Below are positions 47,691-59,620 of a stretch of DNA of 64,000 nt, in pieces. The notes below the pieces were generated by a model. That model saw nothing but the letters and a program-made list of their open reading frames with translations, had not been told where the DNA came from and ran no database searches. Location: contig BSBK01002159.1 in NCBI GenBank assembly GCA_027943335.1, positions 1,287,501-1,351,500 on the forward strand. The letters run 5' to 3'. This DNA comes from Chamaecyparis obtusa. Taxonomy: Eukaryota; Streptophyta; Pinopsida; Cupressales; Cupressaceae. The translations under genes and the position numbers were made by a program. The number at the start of each line of letters is the position of its first letter. Positions within the stretch are counted from its first letter, which is position 1.

Positions 47691-48175
47691 ATCAGTTTGG
47701 CTAATCCTTCAGTTTTTAGAAACTTAGCTTGTTCTTGAATTTTCAGAGTTTTGGGCTCCTCATGGCATTTCGGTGATTTCAATTTCTCTTGGAATTTCCA
47801 AACTTTGATGTCTTCATGGATTTAGGAACTTTTGTGTGCTTATGGAAGTTTCGGAACATTTTTCCCTTTAAGGAATTCGGGAAGATTTTATCCTTCCGAA
47901 GATTTTAGGACATTTTGGCCTTTGAAAGATTTTTCGGAGAATTTGGCCTTCCAAGGAAAATTAAGAGGTTTTGGCATTCCATGGAAAATTAAAAGGTTTT
48001 GACCTTCCAAGGATTTTAGGAGATTTAGGTCTTCTCAGGATTTTAGGAAAATTAAGAGATTTTGGCCTTCCAAGGATTTTAGGTGATTTTGGCCTCCCAA
48101 CGTTTTTTAGGATATTTCAGCAACTTTAAAATTTCGATGATTTAGAGCATCCTTGGATTTTCAGAGATTTCAAGT
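47690..48175. repeat. Degenerate minisatellite (GGCCTTCCAAGGATTTTAGG type)
   Basis: Units of roughly 35-50 bp built from TTTTGGCCTTCCAAGG and ATTTTAGGAGATTT recur about ten times with substitutions and length changes. Confidence 0.7.
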
Positions 48176-49800
48176 TGTAGAGTAGGGGATTTTCTACCCC
48201 CAGGAAGTTGAGACCCTAAAGAGAAACTATACCTTACGCTAACTCACTTCTACTAGCACTCTAGCGAGCTAGAGAGATAAACAAATGATAAATATTACAA
48301 CCAAATACAATAAACAAAATGCTGAATTAATTGAGCAACAAAAAGAGATAAAATATTCAGGCTGCAAAAACAAGAAATTAGAACCATATACCTCTTATCC
48401 TAAAATGGTTTAAGTATCAACCTCAGACAACAGTGCACCACGGGGACATCTCCACACCACAATATCCTCCATACAGACAAAAGAAAGGAAAACTAATAGA
48501 CTCGCCCCCAAACATTCCTCTTCACACTATGGAGTTCTTTGTACTTCGTAACCTACACATACAAAGACAAGAAAAAGTGTTCGGGTTGTATCGGTGCTTG
48601 CCATAGTCAAACCGCTATTTTGGTATTTCCACCTCCATGTACTGCCAGATAGAAACAAACCCCACTTAAAAGAGGAAAACCTTATTATGTAAGATGTACA
48701 ATAAAAAAAACCCCCTATTACATGAGATTAAATGATATTCATAATGCAGTAGAAACAAACCACACTTAATGGAGGAAAACCCCTATTTCACAAGATTAAA
48801 TGCAAGTAGATAATAGTTGCACTGAGAAATTCAAATTAGATAGTTACGCAACGTAGACCTCTCTCTTGAGATAATAGATTGTGAATGTAGATGAGGAGAC
48901 TAAGCTGCTGCAAAATTGTGAGTGTATTTTGACAAAGTTTCACTGTCAGACCAAACAAAGAGCCAAGAGTGAGACCTTCTGTCAAAAGTGAATGGAGTGG
49001 AGGGTTTTGTTGCTCAAAATGGATTGGAGTAGTCATTTTGAAAGTGTCCAAACAAAGGGACACGTGTCAAAAGTGGTTTGATATGGAACATATGCTTTTT
49101 TAATTCAGAATCTTTCTGGGATGTTTGTGCGCCGTGTTGTGAGTTTTTTCACACCATCGCCACATTGAAAATGGGGACCCCTTTTTTTTCTTTAGCAGTA
49201 GGTGTTTTGGCAATTCTCCCAGGTTAGTGATGTTAATGGAGAGTTTGAAGTGGCCTGCAAAATTTCGAGATGATTCAAGAGGTTGAGCAATACGAATTTT
49301 TGGTGCGAAGAGGGTGGATTCTGATTGCAAAATGATAAAAATTGTGATTTTGGCTGAGTCTGTATTTCGGTTTCCAGCGAGATGATTTTACTTGTAAATC
49401 GAAATTAAAGATTTGGATTTAGAATCGATTTTGAATATATTTTTGACTTGAAATTTTTGCAAGCAAAATCTGGATTTCATGGACTTATGAAATATTTGGG
49501 AAATTTGCCAAAATTTTGGAAATTGTGGAAATTGAAAAATAGGAATTGAGTAATTTTGACTAAACAATTTTTGGAAAATCTAAATTATAAGTGCCAAAAT
49601 TGCAATTTTAATGTTCACTTTTCACAGTTTGGTAAGAGAGTTCCTACGAGTTGGTAGGGGTGCTCCTGCATCTTGGCAAAATTTCAATTTACTTGAGGGA
49701 AGCTCAACATTTCAAAATGGTAAGATCAACATGAGAAAATGATTTTCTTTAAGCCAAGTGGAATTATTATTATTGAGAAAATTATTTCTGGCTAAAGAAA
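48176..49800. other. No gene recognised; old repeat DNA
   Basis: It contains two related segments with GGAGGAAAACCCCTATT-like text (48665-48805) and AT-rich stretches. No frame is supported. Confidence 0.4.
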
Positions 49801-49810
49801 ATTGCAATTT

Positions 49811-49912
49811 GCAAGTTGGCAAGCAAGTCTTTACAAGTTGGCAAGAAAACCTTTACAAGTTGGCAAGCAAACCTTCGCAAGTTGGCAAGAAAACCTTCGC
49901 AAGTTGATAGAG
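49811..49912. repeat. 22-bp minisatellite
   Basis: Four to five tandem units of CAAGTTGGCAAGAAAACCTT plus two bases. The period is 22, so a frame across it cycles through all three readings; the open frame 49816-50010 is a by-product. Confidence 0.85.
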
Positions 49913-51156
49913 GTGATTGTGCAAGATGGAGATATCAACTAGGCAATTTGGCAATTTCAATGGCAAAATCCTTATGCTTGGGAAATTTTCCTTTCAAAAT
50001 GGCCCATTAAATGTTTTATTTCAAATGATAATTTGGGCTGGATTTTATATTTAATTTTCCAAGGGAAATTTAATGCCATTTTATAATTTAAAATCAATGC
50101 CATTTAAAAAATCAAGATAAATCAATGCAATTGGAAAACCAATTTACAATTTGAAAAATCAATGCCATTTTCAATTTCAATGCAAAATTGATGCAAATTT
50201 GTAATTTTAAAAAAACAAAAATTTAAGAGGCCATCTTACATTTAAAATTCAATGCCAATGTGAAATTCAAAATTAATTTGAGGGCCCCTTTGTGTGCTAA
50301 ATTTGATGTATTGTAAGGCTTAATTGGTCTGAAATTCAAGGCAAGTTATTGGGTCCACAATTGGGAGAGCTTAAAACTTAATTAGGGACCGACATGATCA
50401 TTTTTTTCAAATTTTCAGGGAGTTAACACCAAGCTCAAGGCGAGATCAAGGGCAAGTTCAAGATTCAAGTGCATGAGGGCTTCACCATTTCAAGATCAAG
50501 ACATCCAATGTACAAGTTCAAGCAAGCAAGTTCAAGACATGAAAATGAGAAAATTCCTGAGGACTCAAGTTGGTAGGGGTGCTGCTACTAGTTGGCGGGC
50601 ATGCTCCTGTAACTTGGTAGGGGTGTTCATGAAAGAGGTGGACAAGGTTGATCATCTAAAGGATATTTTCCCTTCATCAAAAGATTAAATAACAGGATAA
50701 GGATGATGGGGTGGCAATTGGTTGTCTCCTCCAATCAAAATATTCCTCTTTCAAGCATGTGCAATCATATCATGCCAAGTGTCCTATGTTCTCATTAGTT
50801 GAAAAAATTATTGTAATTTTCTTTTTGGCCCACAAGTTTTGTGCCCTCATGTAATTGGTTGTAATTATGGCAACCCTAATTAGGGTTTATGGGATGTAAT
50901 TTGGGCCCTTGATTTCAGATTTTTCCCTCTTAATCTTGGCCACTCGTCGTACATGCGCCTCTATATAAGGCTATTTGCTCTCATTTGTAAAGGGAGTTAT
51001 GTTGGAGAATTGTTGCCAAAATACTATCAAAATTGTTCTCTATTCATTGTTGTGGCTTGCATGGTGGATATACATTATCATTTTGGTGTATTTGCATGGT
51101 TTTTTACATCTTTCAATTAAAATAGCATTTTATTTCAAAGTTGTTGAAGAGTAAAA
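49913..51156 (+). repeat. Old LTR-like region with promoter motif
   Basis: It shares several segments with 33700-34218 and 35197-35300. It has TATA-like CTCTATATAAGG near 50967, then CATTTGTAAAGGGAG. It is cut at 51157 by the next LTR. Confidence 0.5.
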
Positions 51157-52222
51157 TGTTGACATATTTAAGTTGTCATTGGTTAATTCAGAGGCAAACA
51201 TCAAATCTACCAGAGCACTGGTACATCACACTAATACTCTTTAGTTAGCACCAGTAGACCAAACAAGTAAGCGGTTTACTTTGATAGTCACGCTTATACC
51301 AGTCTTATCGGACATACGGGGAAAGTATGACCAACCGGATATAAGTTTAATACCGGTTGAGTACATGATAATCCGAAACGGATTATGTGGAGCGGTCTCA
51401 GTTAAAACAAGATTATACGAAGCATTCACAGTTGGAACTGAAGTTAGCTTTTTAACTGGAGTTAGTTTTATTTCTACGGGTGTTTCAAGGTAAACTCAAG
51501 ATCATTTTGCAAGCTTTTTCGCATGCATGATTTATGGGTGAGTTTACAGCTTGGTGAAACTGTGAGAAGTATTTTTTAACAAGAATAATGTCTTATAAAT
51601 ATAGGTCATAGTATACACAAGAAGTTGTTGAATATTCAGAGCAGGGGAGAGGTATCTTCTGATAAGAGCTACAGTCACGAGAAGTGAAAAACAGAGAAGG
51701 GTTCAACAGCCAAGCAAAGCAAATGGGTAACAGGTACGATCTGATCAGACAAAAGGTGTCATAATAGATCATTGCTTTGAATTTTACGAGCATATTCAAA
51801 TCCCTCAATCGGGGTGAACCCTAACAGGTTCTTGTATAAATCCCTTCACCGAGTAACATCTTAATTGGTGTTGAAAGTTCTTTTACAAGGCGACTCCTAA
51901 CAAGGTCAAGATCCTAACAGGTCTTCTAACAAATCCCTTTACCAGGTAGCACTCTTACAAGTGCTTTGTAAGCCTTTAACAGGGTATCTTTATTACTGCA
52001 ATAGTAAAGTTGTGGGTTCTGTCCCACCATGGTTTTCTCCTTCTAACCAAAGGTTTCCACGTATTTATGTTATGTTGACCTGTGTATTTCTATTTCTGTT
52101 TATTAGTGATTGATTATATTCTTTTAATTTTGCAAGAATATATATAAGGTTAAATTGAAGTAGAAATCGTATTTACTGATTCACCCGCCCCCCTCCTTCT
52201 GAGTAACCGGTTAGGACTAACA
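51157..52222 (+). repeat. 5' LTR of the gag-only element
   Basis: 1066 bp, TGTTGACATATTTAAG to GGTTAGGACTAACA. Promoter, hairpin-array and C-rich tail regions match 39917-40957. Immediately followed by ATTGGTATCAGAGC. Confidence 0.9.
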
Positions 52223-52224
52223 AT

Positions 52225-52236
52225 TGGTATCAGAGC
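52225..52236 (+). other. Primer binding site (initiator Met tRNA)
   Basis: TTGGTATCAGAGC lies directly after the LTR end. The 3' end of plant initiator tRNA-Met is complementary to TGGTATCAGAGC. Confidence 0.9.
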
Positions 52237-52751
52237 ACTAGGTTCTCAAAAATATAAAGCTTAACTGCTTGAGGAAAGATCATGGAGGGTTACAAGTATC
52301 AGAAGTAGCTTGAGGAAGCCAATGACATCATTGCCTCTCTTGAAAATAGGCTAAGGAGGTCCCTTGCAAAATGAAAGGAGCTAGCTCTACAACTGAGTGA
52401 GAGCAATGAAACAATTGAAGAACTCTCTGGGCAATGTGGATCTAATGAAGCAGAGGAGGCGGTCTTTGATCTCATGCAGAAGAATCAGATTCTAACTGAT
52501 CGGATCTCCAACCTGAAAAGGGAGCAGGAAGGCAATGCTCTGAGAATGATTGAAATCATTGAGGTAAAGAGAAAAGGTGAAGATGAAAGGAACAGTGTTG
52601 TGAAATCACTAGCAACCTTTGAAAGAGCAAGAAATCTGCCAGAACATGCAGTAAGGGAAAGTGATGTTGTTGTTCTACAGCTTCAAGAAGACATGTAGAT
52701 AATCACACAAGAAAATGCAAACATGCACAAGAATTGGCATGATAGAGATGA

Positions 52752-53104
52752 TGTTGACTTGGTGGTCAGCACCTCCTTGGAGATTCGTGGCATGGCTTAA
52801 CCGCCTCCCGTGGATCAGGTTAAATCTAACATTTGTATCGGGCATTGACAGTTCGAACTTTTGGTGCAATGGCAAATGATTCCAACAATTGGTATCAGAG
52901 CCTTGGGTCACAGGTTCGAGTCTCCCTTCAGTGGGTGCTGAAGGCTCAGTCGGTGCTGAGGGGGAGATTGTTGACTTGGTGGTCAGCACCTCCTTGGAGA
53001 TTTGTGACATGGCTTAACCGCCTCCCGTGGATCGGGTTAAATCTGACATTTGTATCGGGCATTGATAGTTCGAACTTTTGGTGCAACGGCAAATGATTCC
53101 AACA
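52752..53104 (+). mobile_element. TRIM element (miniature LTR retrotransposon), 353 bp
   Basis: Two 136-bp direct terminal repeats (52752-52887 and 52969-53104) start TGTTGACTTGG and end GATTCCAACA. The 81-bp interior has primer site TGGTATCAGAGCC (52890-52902) and purine tract CTGAGGGGGAGAT (52956-52968). Flanks GATGA and AATGA agree in four of five bases, and removal restores the coiled-coil frame of gag. The two repeats differ at six positions, all transitions. The interior also contains GGTTCGAGTC, like a pol III B box. Confidence 0.93.
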
Positions 53105-53473
53105 AATGATGCATGCAAAAGGCTGGCTATTGAATTGTATCAACTAAAGGAATAGATGAAAGTTCTCGAAGAAAGAAATGAGACACTTAGAAGATACAAT
53201 GAGGGCTCAAAAAATCATGATGAGCAACTGAGGGCTCAAAGAAAGCACAAGGATCCCACAGGACTTGGGTTCACCGATCAAAGCAACAAGGAAACCGGTG
53301 AGTCATTTGGAGTCAAGAAAGGCAATATGGAAAAGAAGAAGAGATCAACAGAAGACAAAGGTAAGAAGACCTTCAAAACCTCTTGCCATCATTGTGGTAA
53401 ACTGGGTCATAAAACAAATGACTCCAGAAATGCACCGGTAAAACCAATTACTTTTAACAGTTACTGTAGAAAC

Positions 53474-54637
53474 TATTAATCTCGATTGAACATTTAAGGT
53501 TGTCATTAGTATCAAAGGATAGTAAATAGGTCGGTCGGTTACTTATATTGAGACAGTCGGTAACTAGAAGTAAGACAGAGCAGTCGGTAAAGCCTTACAC
53601 CAAGCATCACACAATTAACCAGGCACCAGCAACACCGACACCGACGGTCAGTAAACACCGAGCATCACAGTATACACCGAGCAGATTATACAGTGTTTAC
53701 CGCTGATCACAAAAAATAGCATAGTAATCAGAAATGTCACATTATTCTATGCAAACGATTATAACAGATCATAAAACGGTTTACCAAGATCGAGGAGCAT
53801 TTATTGTAAAAGATATTCACTAAATGCAATGATTATCTTATTTGTATTAGTTGATCTAGGTTATTTTGCACCATAGATCTTAGGGTTATGATTATTTTTG
53901 TTTAAGGTTGTTGAACTGATATATATGAATCACGGAGAACTTGAAGAAATTGCCTATCTTCAAGACAATCAGTTTACCGAGCAGAACAGAGTTCAGAGGT
54001 TTTCAGATTGAGCAGAATCAGACAAGGCCACCGAGCAGATCAGAGCAGAGAACCATCACAGATAAGGTGATATTTTGATAAGCACTTATAGATTTGTTTC
54101 AGACAAGCGACTTGTCAACTAGCAGATAGTTTACCTATTACTTTCTGACAATTGTGATAGAGTTTTGATAAATCTCTTAACAGAGTAAACTTAACAGTGT
54201 TTGTATAAATCTCTTAACCGAGTACACACTTCATATAGTGTTGTTAAATCCTATAACTAGGTAAATCTAGCTGATCTAATATGTTACTCCTAACAAGGTA
54301 AGATCACCAGAAGTGATCAAAACTTGTAGCCTTAAACGGCAAACCTTTTCTATCTGCAGTAGTGAAGAATTTGTGAGTGTCATCCCCACCGCATTTTTTA
54401 CCTTCTAACAAAGGTTTCTGCATTACCAAAATACTTGTGTTATGTGATTGTCATATTGATTTCATATTGTTTACTTTCTTAAGTTAACTAGATGATTGAT
54501 TTATGCAATTAGATTCAAGTTATTTTGATCAGTTATTACAGTATTCAGTTATATATCAGAAAGTTTGTTACAAGTAAAGTTTTGAAGGCATTGATTCACC
54601 CCTCCCCTCTCAGTACCTATCTCTCCTAATTCCAACA
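53474..54637 (+). repeat. Solo LTR splitting a gag zinc knuckle
   Basis: GAAAC flanks it at 53469-53473 and 54638-54642. It ends with a C-rich tail and CCAACA, and has the same hairpin-region layout (54170-54380) as the other LTRs in this group, but its sequence is clearly diverged (1164 bp). The start reads TATTAATC rather than TG, so the first base is uncertain. Removal rejoins a CCHC knuckle exactly (CRN before, CYKYGHKTHEC after). Confidence 0.85.
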
Positions 54638-55193
54638 GAAACTGTTACAAGTATGGCCACAAGACTCATGAATGTAGGTCTCGTCCCAACAGTGTGTCCA
54701 GTGGAAGCAGGGGAAGCTTCAAAGGTTACTACTATGCATGCAACAAGTATGGACACAAGGCCGATGAATGCAGATATAAACTATGGCATTCAGATCCCCA
54801 TCGAGACTAATATGCCTTAAGAGGAATGTAAATCAAGGCACAACCAACTATGCCAACTATGGCATACATCGCCATAATAACTCCCACTGTCATTCACCTA
54901 AGAATAGAAGGGTAAATCCATGGAAGGCAACCAAGATAGCTTGTTACAACTGCAACAAAGTTGGACATATGGCCAAACAATGTAGGAACCAGCCAATGAA
55001 CAACAGAAGGGGACCTGCCAAACTGGTGAAGAGGAACTTGACTCCTAACCAAACGGATAATCAGGGAAAAGAAACTGAAAAAGAAGTCAAGAAGATTTGG
55101 TTCAAGAAGGAATCAAAGAGCTCCACTGAGGAGAAAATAGAAGGAAGGTCATCATCTGTTGATGGTGATGTCTCTTCAGCAAACGAAGCCTAA

Positions 55194-55614
55194 GGGCTTA
55201 AACGGAACCGGTAGTCTGGCTACTGATCTCAGAAGAACTGGTGAGTAAAGATCTCACTCAGTCAAAAAGAGCAACCGGAAGATCTCACCAGTTTATCAAG
55301 TAAATTGGAAAGGTAAGTGTTGACATCACAACCGAGGATGGGTTAACAGGTAAACACAATGAAAACCGGTTGTCGAAAGAAAGATTAGGTATGCTAATTA
55401 ATATTGTAGCCATTAACAATAGTTACCGTTTGTTAATTACCGTTATACCTTGAATCTATATAAGGTAAGGATGATTACTCATTTCACTTTACTTTGCGAA
55501 TTGTGATTTTTGTTTTCTTATGATTGAGTAATCTTCTCTTGCTTTGATTTACGGTCTTTGCTAAGTAATCTTTGTAAATCCAATCAAGAGTACTTTGTGT
55601 AAACAGGTCAAGAT
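55194..55614 (+). other. Spacer between gag and accessory ORF, promoter-like
   Basis: About 420 bp rich in ACCGG words. It includes CTATATAAGG at 55457-55466, a good TATA box, about 155 bp before the accessory ORF. This could drive a separate transcript for the second ORF; that is inference from the motif and spacing. Confidence 0.45.
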
Positions 55615-58600
55615 ATGATGGCATCATCATCTTCTGTCATCAATCTAATTCAAGGGAACCAATTTCACAGACCTGTTTACTACATTATGCCAACGCAAAA
55701 CAGAGCAAATGATATGACAGGTGCACTATCATCGATGCCTAATGGAGTTCTTCTGACTGAAGATATTACTGCTTTCATTCACGCTAAGCAAGAAGAACTG
55801 GGTGAAACCTTCATCCAAAGCGAGTATCTTTCACTCTGCAAGGATGGAAAGCTTCAAGAAAAGTATGCGAAGCTTGAGACTTCAGGATTGGTTAATGGAG
55901 TTCGGAATCCAACCATGTTTCGACCAGATTGGATAAGATTGGTTCTGAGTAGGGTGCATGAACTAGGGTTGTGGCTAGCGAAAGGCGCAGTCACACTAAT
56001 TACCAAGGAGGATTTGCAAAGGGCCACTGGATATAACAACAAAAGGGAAGCTCTTACCCTTAGAACCATTGCGAACGCAGAAGTTGCAAGGCTTACAAAA
56101 TCGAAATCCGACAGTCGGTTGATGACTCTCAACGACATAGAAGACGAAGGTGTTCGGTTTGCATTGGCAGTCGTCGAATAAAAAATCTATCAGTCGAGCA
56201 ACCTCAATAGTGTGTCGGGAGGAGCCATTCACGCCGCACACCGGATCATGCATGATAACACGCGGTATGATATTTGCGCCATGTTATGAGGGAAAAAAAT
56301 TTAAAATCTGACGAAGCTCGGTCTAGTGAAGAAAAAGTTTCTGAAATATGGAACTCTACTGGTATGTCTATTCTTTTACTTCTAAAATTTCTTTCCTGCA
56401 ATAGGCAAAATTACCTGGCTAGCAGATAAACCGGTCATGATACAGATAGGATATTTGGCTCACCAACTAGGTAATCAATTTAATAAAGTTATGAACGATT
56501 ACTTTGAAGCATTCCAACTTAGAATGCATGCCAGGGAAAGAATTCCCTCTGCTATTGTTGATTTATACAAGGATGAGGTGTGTTTTCTAGTGAGCACCGA
56601 TAACTGTATAATTCAGGCTGTGGAGCCCAAAACACAGTATGCACCGGAGCTTGGGTATGAGATCTCCACTAAGACAGCCAAGGCATATGCAAATGCTTTA
56701 CAAGAGAGTAAATTGGATCTATCAGCATACCGGTTTGGGTCTTATGATAAAATTCTAGAAAATTTGAACAAGTCATCGGTTAAGGAACCTAAAAAGGTGT
56801 ATAGAAAAAGGACTCCTACACTGAGGAAAAAGAAGCCAGAAGCTGAAGAACCTAAGGTCCAAAGGGAAAGAGCACAACAGGTGTCCAACAAGCAAGGGGA
56901 AGAACAGGAAGAAACTGAGACCGAAGATACAACTACTCTTCACCGAAAAAGGAAATTTGCAAAACCGGTGAACGAGGATGGTTTTGAAAGAGGATGCACC
57001 AAGAGGAAGGAAATCTACAATTGATGAAATTGTGAAAGAATTAAAAGAAACAGGAGGAATGAGATCAGTTGGAAGGAGGTACGAATTGGCTAATGGAGAA
57101 GATAGCAGAAAAATAGAAGAAGCTTTAGTCCACTGTATTCATAAGTTCAACCTTTCTCCTATTGAACTTCATAAGACCATACCTGACGATCTCCAGGAGA
57201 TTCTAGAAGGAAGATGGAAAGCTTCGATTCATAAGGAAGAGAGCTGAGAATTAGGGCTCTGCTTGAAATACAAAATCATCTTACTCTGGAGGAAGCAACC
57301 CAACAAGCTGATCTTCACAAACAAAGTTTCAAGATCAAAAGAAGAATCAATCAGGTGCTGATTGGAGAAGTTGACAAAGTGCATGATGAAGGAGTTTCTA
57401 CATGCGCAACACTTCTTCAACAACAACATCAAGTAGAAGAAGAATGCCAGAAAACATCAGTACCACCGGTGACAGACACTATAAAAGGAAAAGGGGTAAT
57501 AGGAATTGATGCACCGATTAAGGAAAAAACTCCAACCAGACCAGTCATTGTTGACATCACCAAAGACAAATCAGGTGACCTAGCTCCACCAATGATACTA
57601 GCATCTCCAATAAAAGGTAAGGCTCGAACACTAACTGTAGCTAACATTCTTGATGAAGTCATGGATTTTGGCAAGGTGTCAAATGCAGCCAAATGGTTCA
57701 GTGTATTAGGAGAGGAGGATAAGCAGAAAATAGATGTTTCTCTATTGGAAACCTTCTTGGATTTCAACAGAAGTCCTAGAGACTATAGGTCTCAGTTTCC
57801 TCCTGTATTGAATCAAATAATAATGGCCAAATGCAGAATAGGATTACCAGCCAACAACAAAATTGCAAAAGAGACATTGGCAGAGGTAAGACTAGGCCTC
57901 AGTGAAGAGACAATAAAAGGTCTGATGGAAGTTGTGTCACTGAACTTGGACACAAAAAATAGAGTCCCCAAGATTATCAATGGTTATGAAAAAGATGTGT
58001 ACAATGATAAATTGGAGTTCTGGCAACAATATGATTTCAATACTCTAAATAATACAGGTCCTCAGGAAATCTCTCACGAGGAACCTGAGAGAGTATTGAT
58101 ACCACCGATACAATTCACTGCTCATGAACAACCTTCAACCGGTGAACAAGAAGTTCCCACAGAATAGTTCACATCCACTGAACAAGTACATCTGTGAGAA
58201 CACGTTTTACCAGAAGAACGGGTACTGAGAAAGTCATCAAAAATAATGACTACTGAAAAAGGAACAAATGGAGAAGAAATTGTTGTGGATAAGCAACATG
58301 CAGTTGAGGAGCAGCACACAGAGCCTCCACCAGAAGAAGTAAATCTTGAAGAGGAAGTTCCACCGGAAGAGCAATTACATCCTAAAGAGGAAGTCCATCC
58401 GGAGAAAGAAGTACAACCAAGAGGGGCAATACATCAAGAACAGAAGGTATCACAAGGTGAGAAAACTCAGGAACAAGAGATAACTGTAAAAACTGAACAG
58501 GAAAAGCCTACGGAAGAACAACCAGAACAAGAGAAGAAACAGAAGGAACCGGTAAAGAGGAAACTAACTTTTGCAACTGAATCTGAAGCTAAGAGAAGCA

Positions 58601-59370
58601 AAGTTAGCGAAATTGTGGTAGACATAAGCAAGATGTCAACTAGACAACAATAAGAGCTCACTAAGAGGAAACACGAAATGGTCTTCTCTAGTGTAAGGAA
58701 CATCTTGTACAACTTTGTACCGGATGCAGACATTGATGAAGACAAACCTGTTATTGATCAATTGGAAATATTGGCACAAGCAATTGGAGATGTCACCGAT
58801 CCGAAGACAATAGCCATTCATCACTATGAGAAGAAGCGAGTAGAAATTCTACACAAACGGGTTGAAGAGTTAAAGGCAACTGTATCTACAAATACAAGAG
58901 TACTCCAGCAACAGATACAAGATGCAGGAAGTCTAATCACAAGGACATCAAACTTTGAAGACATTGTTCAGAATATCATTGAGAAGACATCCAAAACTTC
59001 AGAAGAAATAAGGGTTCTTTCATCCAAGTTCAATGTAAAGAACACATCTGCAACAAAATATAGTAGGGAAATGACAAGCCTTGCTCTCATTCTGAGAAAG
59101 GCATCTGAAGAAAGAACAAAACGAATTCAAGATCTTATTGGATTCCAATTATTCATTGCCCCAACATTTGATCTAATGCAATCAACCACTAATGAGGAAA
59201 CCAGACTGATCCAAGAACCGGATTACAAGACAGTAGAAGACATGGAAAAGATAATTGTATCACTGCAAGCACCACAGAAAAACTTGGAGCACATCACCGG
59301 TCTGTGGAATCAATTTCTTCAATCAGCGAAGAAAATGTATAAGGATATCTTCACAAAGTTACAGATATAA
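55615..59370 (+). pseudogene. Accessory ORF of the gag-only element, copy 2 (about 1250 codons)
   Basis: Starts MMASSSSVINLIQ. Regions: N-terminal domain 55615-56181 (LTEDITAFIHAKQEELGETF; RPDWIRLVLSRVHELGLWL); after a stop and small shift SGGAIHAAHRIMHDNTRYD; intron-like 43 nt at 56362-56404; second domain from 56405 with HARERIPSAIVDLYKDEVCF; basic linker; helical part; DILDEVMDFGKV-like ILDEVMDFGKVSNAAKWF; Glu/Pro/Gln-rich part 58246-58540; KRKLTFATESEAKRSKV; coiled coil to 59370 (LQQQIQDAGSLITRTSNFE; YSREMTSLALILRKASEE). Breaks: stops near 56179, 58165 and 58651 and shifts near 56300, 56980 and 57240. Paralogous to 10-2974. No known enzyme motif. Nuclear or particle-associated roles are guesses. 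Confidence 0.8.
56362..56404 (+). other. Intron-like 43-nt insert in accessory ORF, copy 2
   Basis: It begins GTATGTCT and ends CTGCAATAG, with a T-rich middle. Upstream frame ...SEIWNST and downstream GKITWLADKPVM join in frame only if the 43 nt are removed; read-through meets a stop at once. Confidence 0.4.
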
Positions 59371-59608
59371 AACGAGTCATTCAAGTTGTACCAACCCTTT
59401 GTCCTATGGAGCCAAAAAGGGGAAAAAGATCAGGACGTAAAGAAGATCAAAATACCGGTAAGCAGATGTCGGGGCACTAAAGGGATCAAATATAGAGGAA
59501 GAACGAAGAAGAAAACAACTGTATCAGATGAAAGAAAACAAACAGAAAGTGTTTATAGGGGAAGTCTACATGACAGGTAATGTAAGGTGATGTTTTTCCA
59601 CCAATACC

Positions 59609-59620
59609 AAAGGGGAAGAT
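59609..59620 (+). other. Polypurine tract of the gag-only element
   Basis: AAAGGGGAAGAT directly precedes TGTTGACATATTTAAG, which is identical to the first 16 bases of the 5' LTR at 51157. Confidence 0.85.

Larger units (their letters stand above)
52282..55193 (+). pseudogene. Gag-like protein: coiled coil plus CCHC zinc knuckles
   Basis: The start ATG 52282 is the first after the primer site. The frame reads MEGYKYQK, a long coiled coil (QKNQILTDRISNLKREQEG; MKVLEERNETLRRYNEG), a Lys-rich hinge and a knuckle array: CHHCGKLGHKTNDS (last Cys is Ser), CRNC-YKYG-H-KTHE-C, YYACNKYGHKADEC (first Cys is Tyr) and CYNCNKVGHMAKQC. It ends acidic at 55193. Without the TRIM (52752-53104) and the solo LTR (53474-54637) the gene would be about 1.4 kb. 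Stops near 52306, 52372, 52696 and 53153 and a shift near 54800 break it. Knuckles suggest RNA binding in a virus-like particle. Confidence 0.8.

Noticed and set aside
49811..49912. CRISPR-like array
   Set aside because: Tandem 22-bp units without spacers; plant nuclear DNA; a plain minisatellite.
52833..53096. 87-codon plus-strand frame
   Set aside because: It runs across the TRIM from one repeat to the other and is not a gene.
52752..53104. Simple segmental duplication of gag
   Set aside because: The repeats end in TG...CA, enclose a primer site and purine tract, and removal restores the host frame, so a TRIM is the better reading.
59255..59580. Frames of 61-64 codons after the accessory ORF
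   Set aside because: They are alternative frames of the ORF end and the 3' untranslated part before the polypurine tract.
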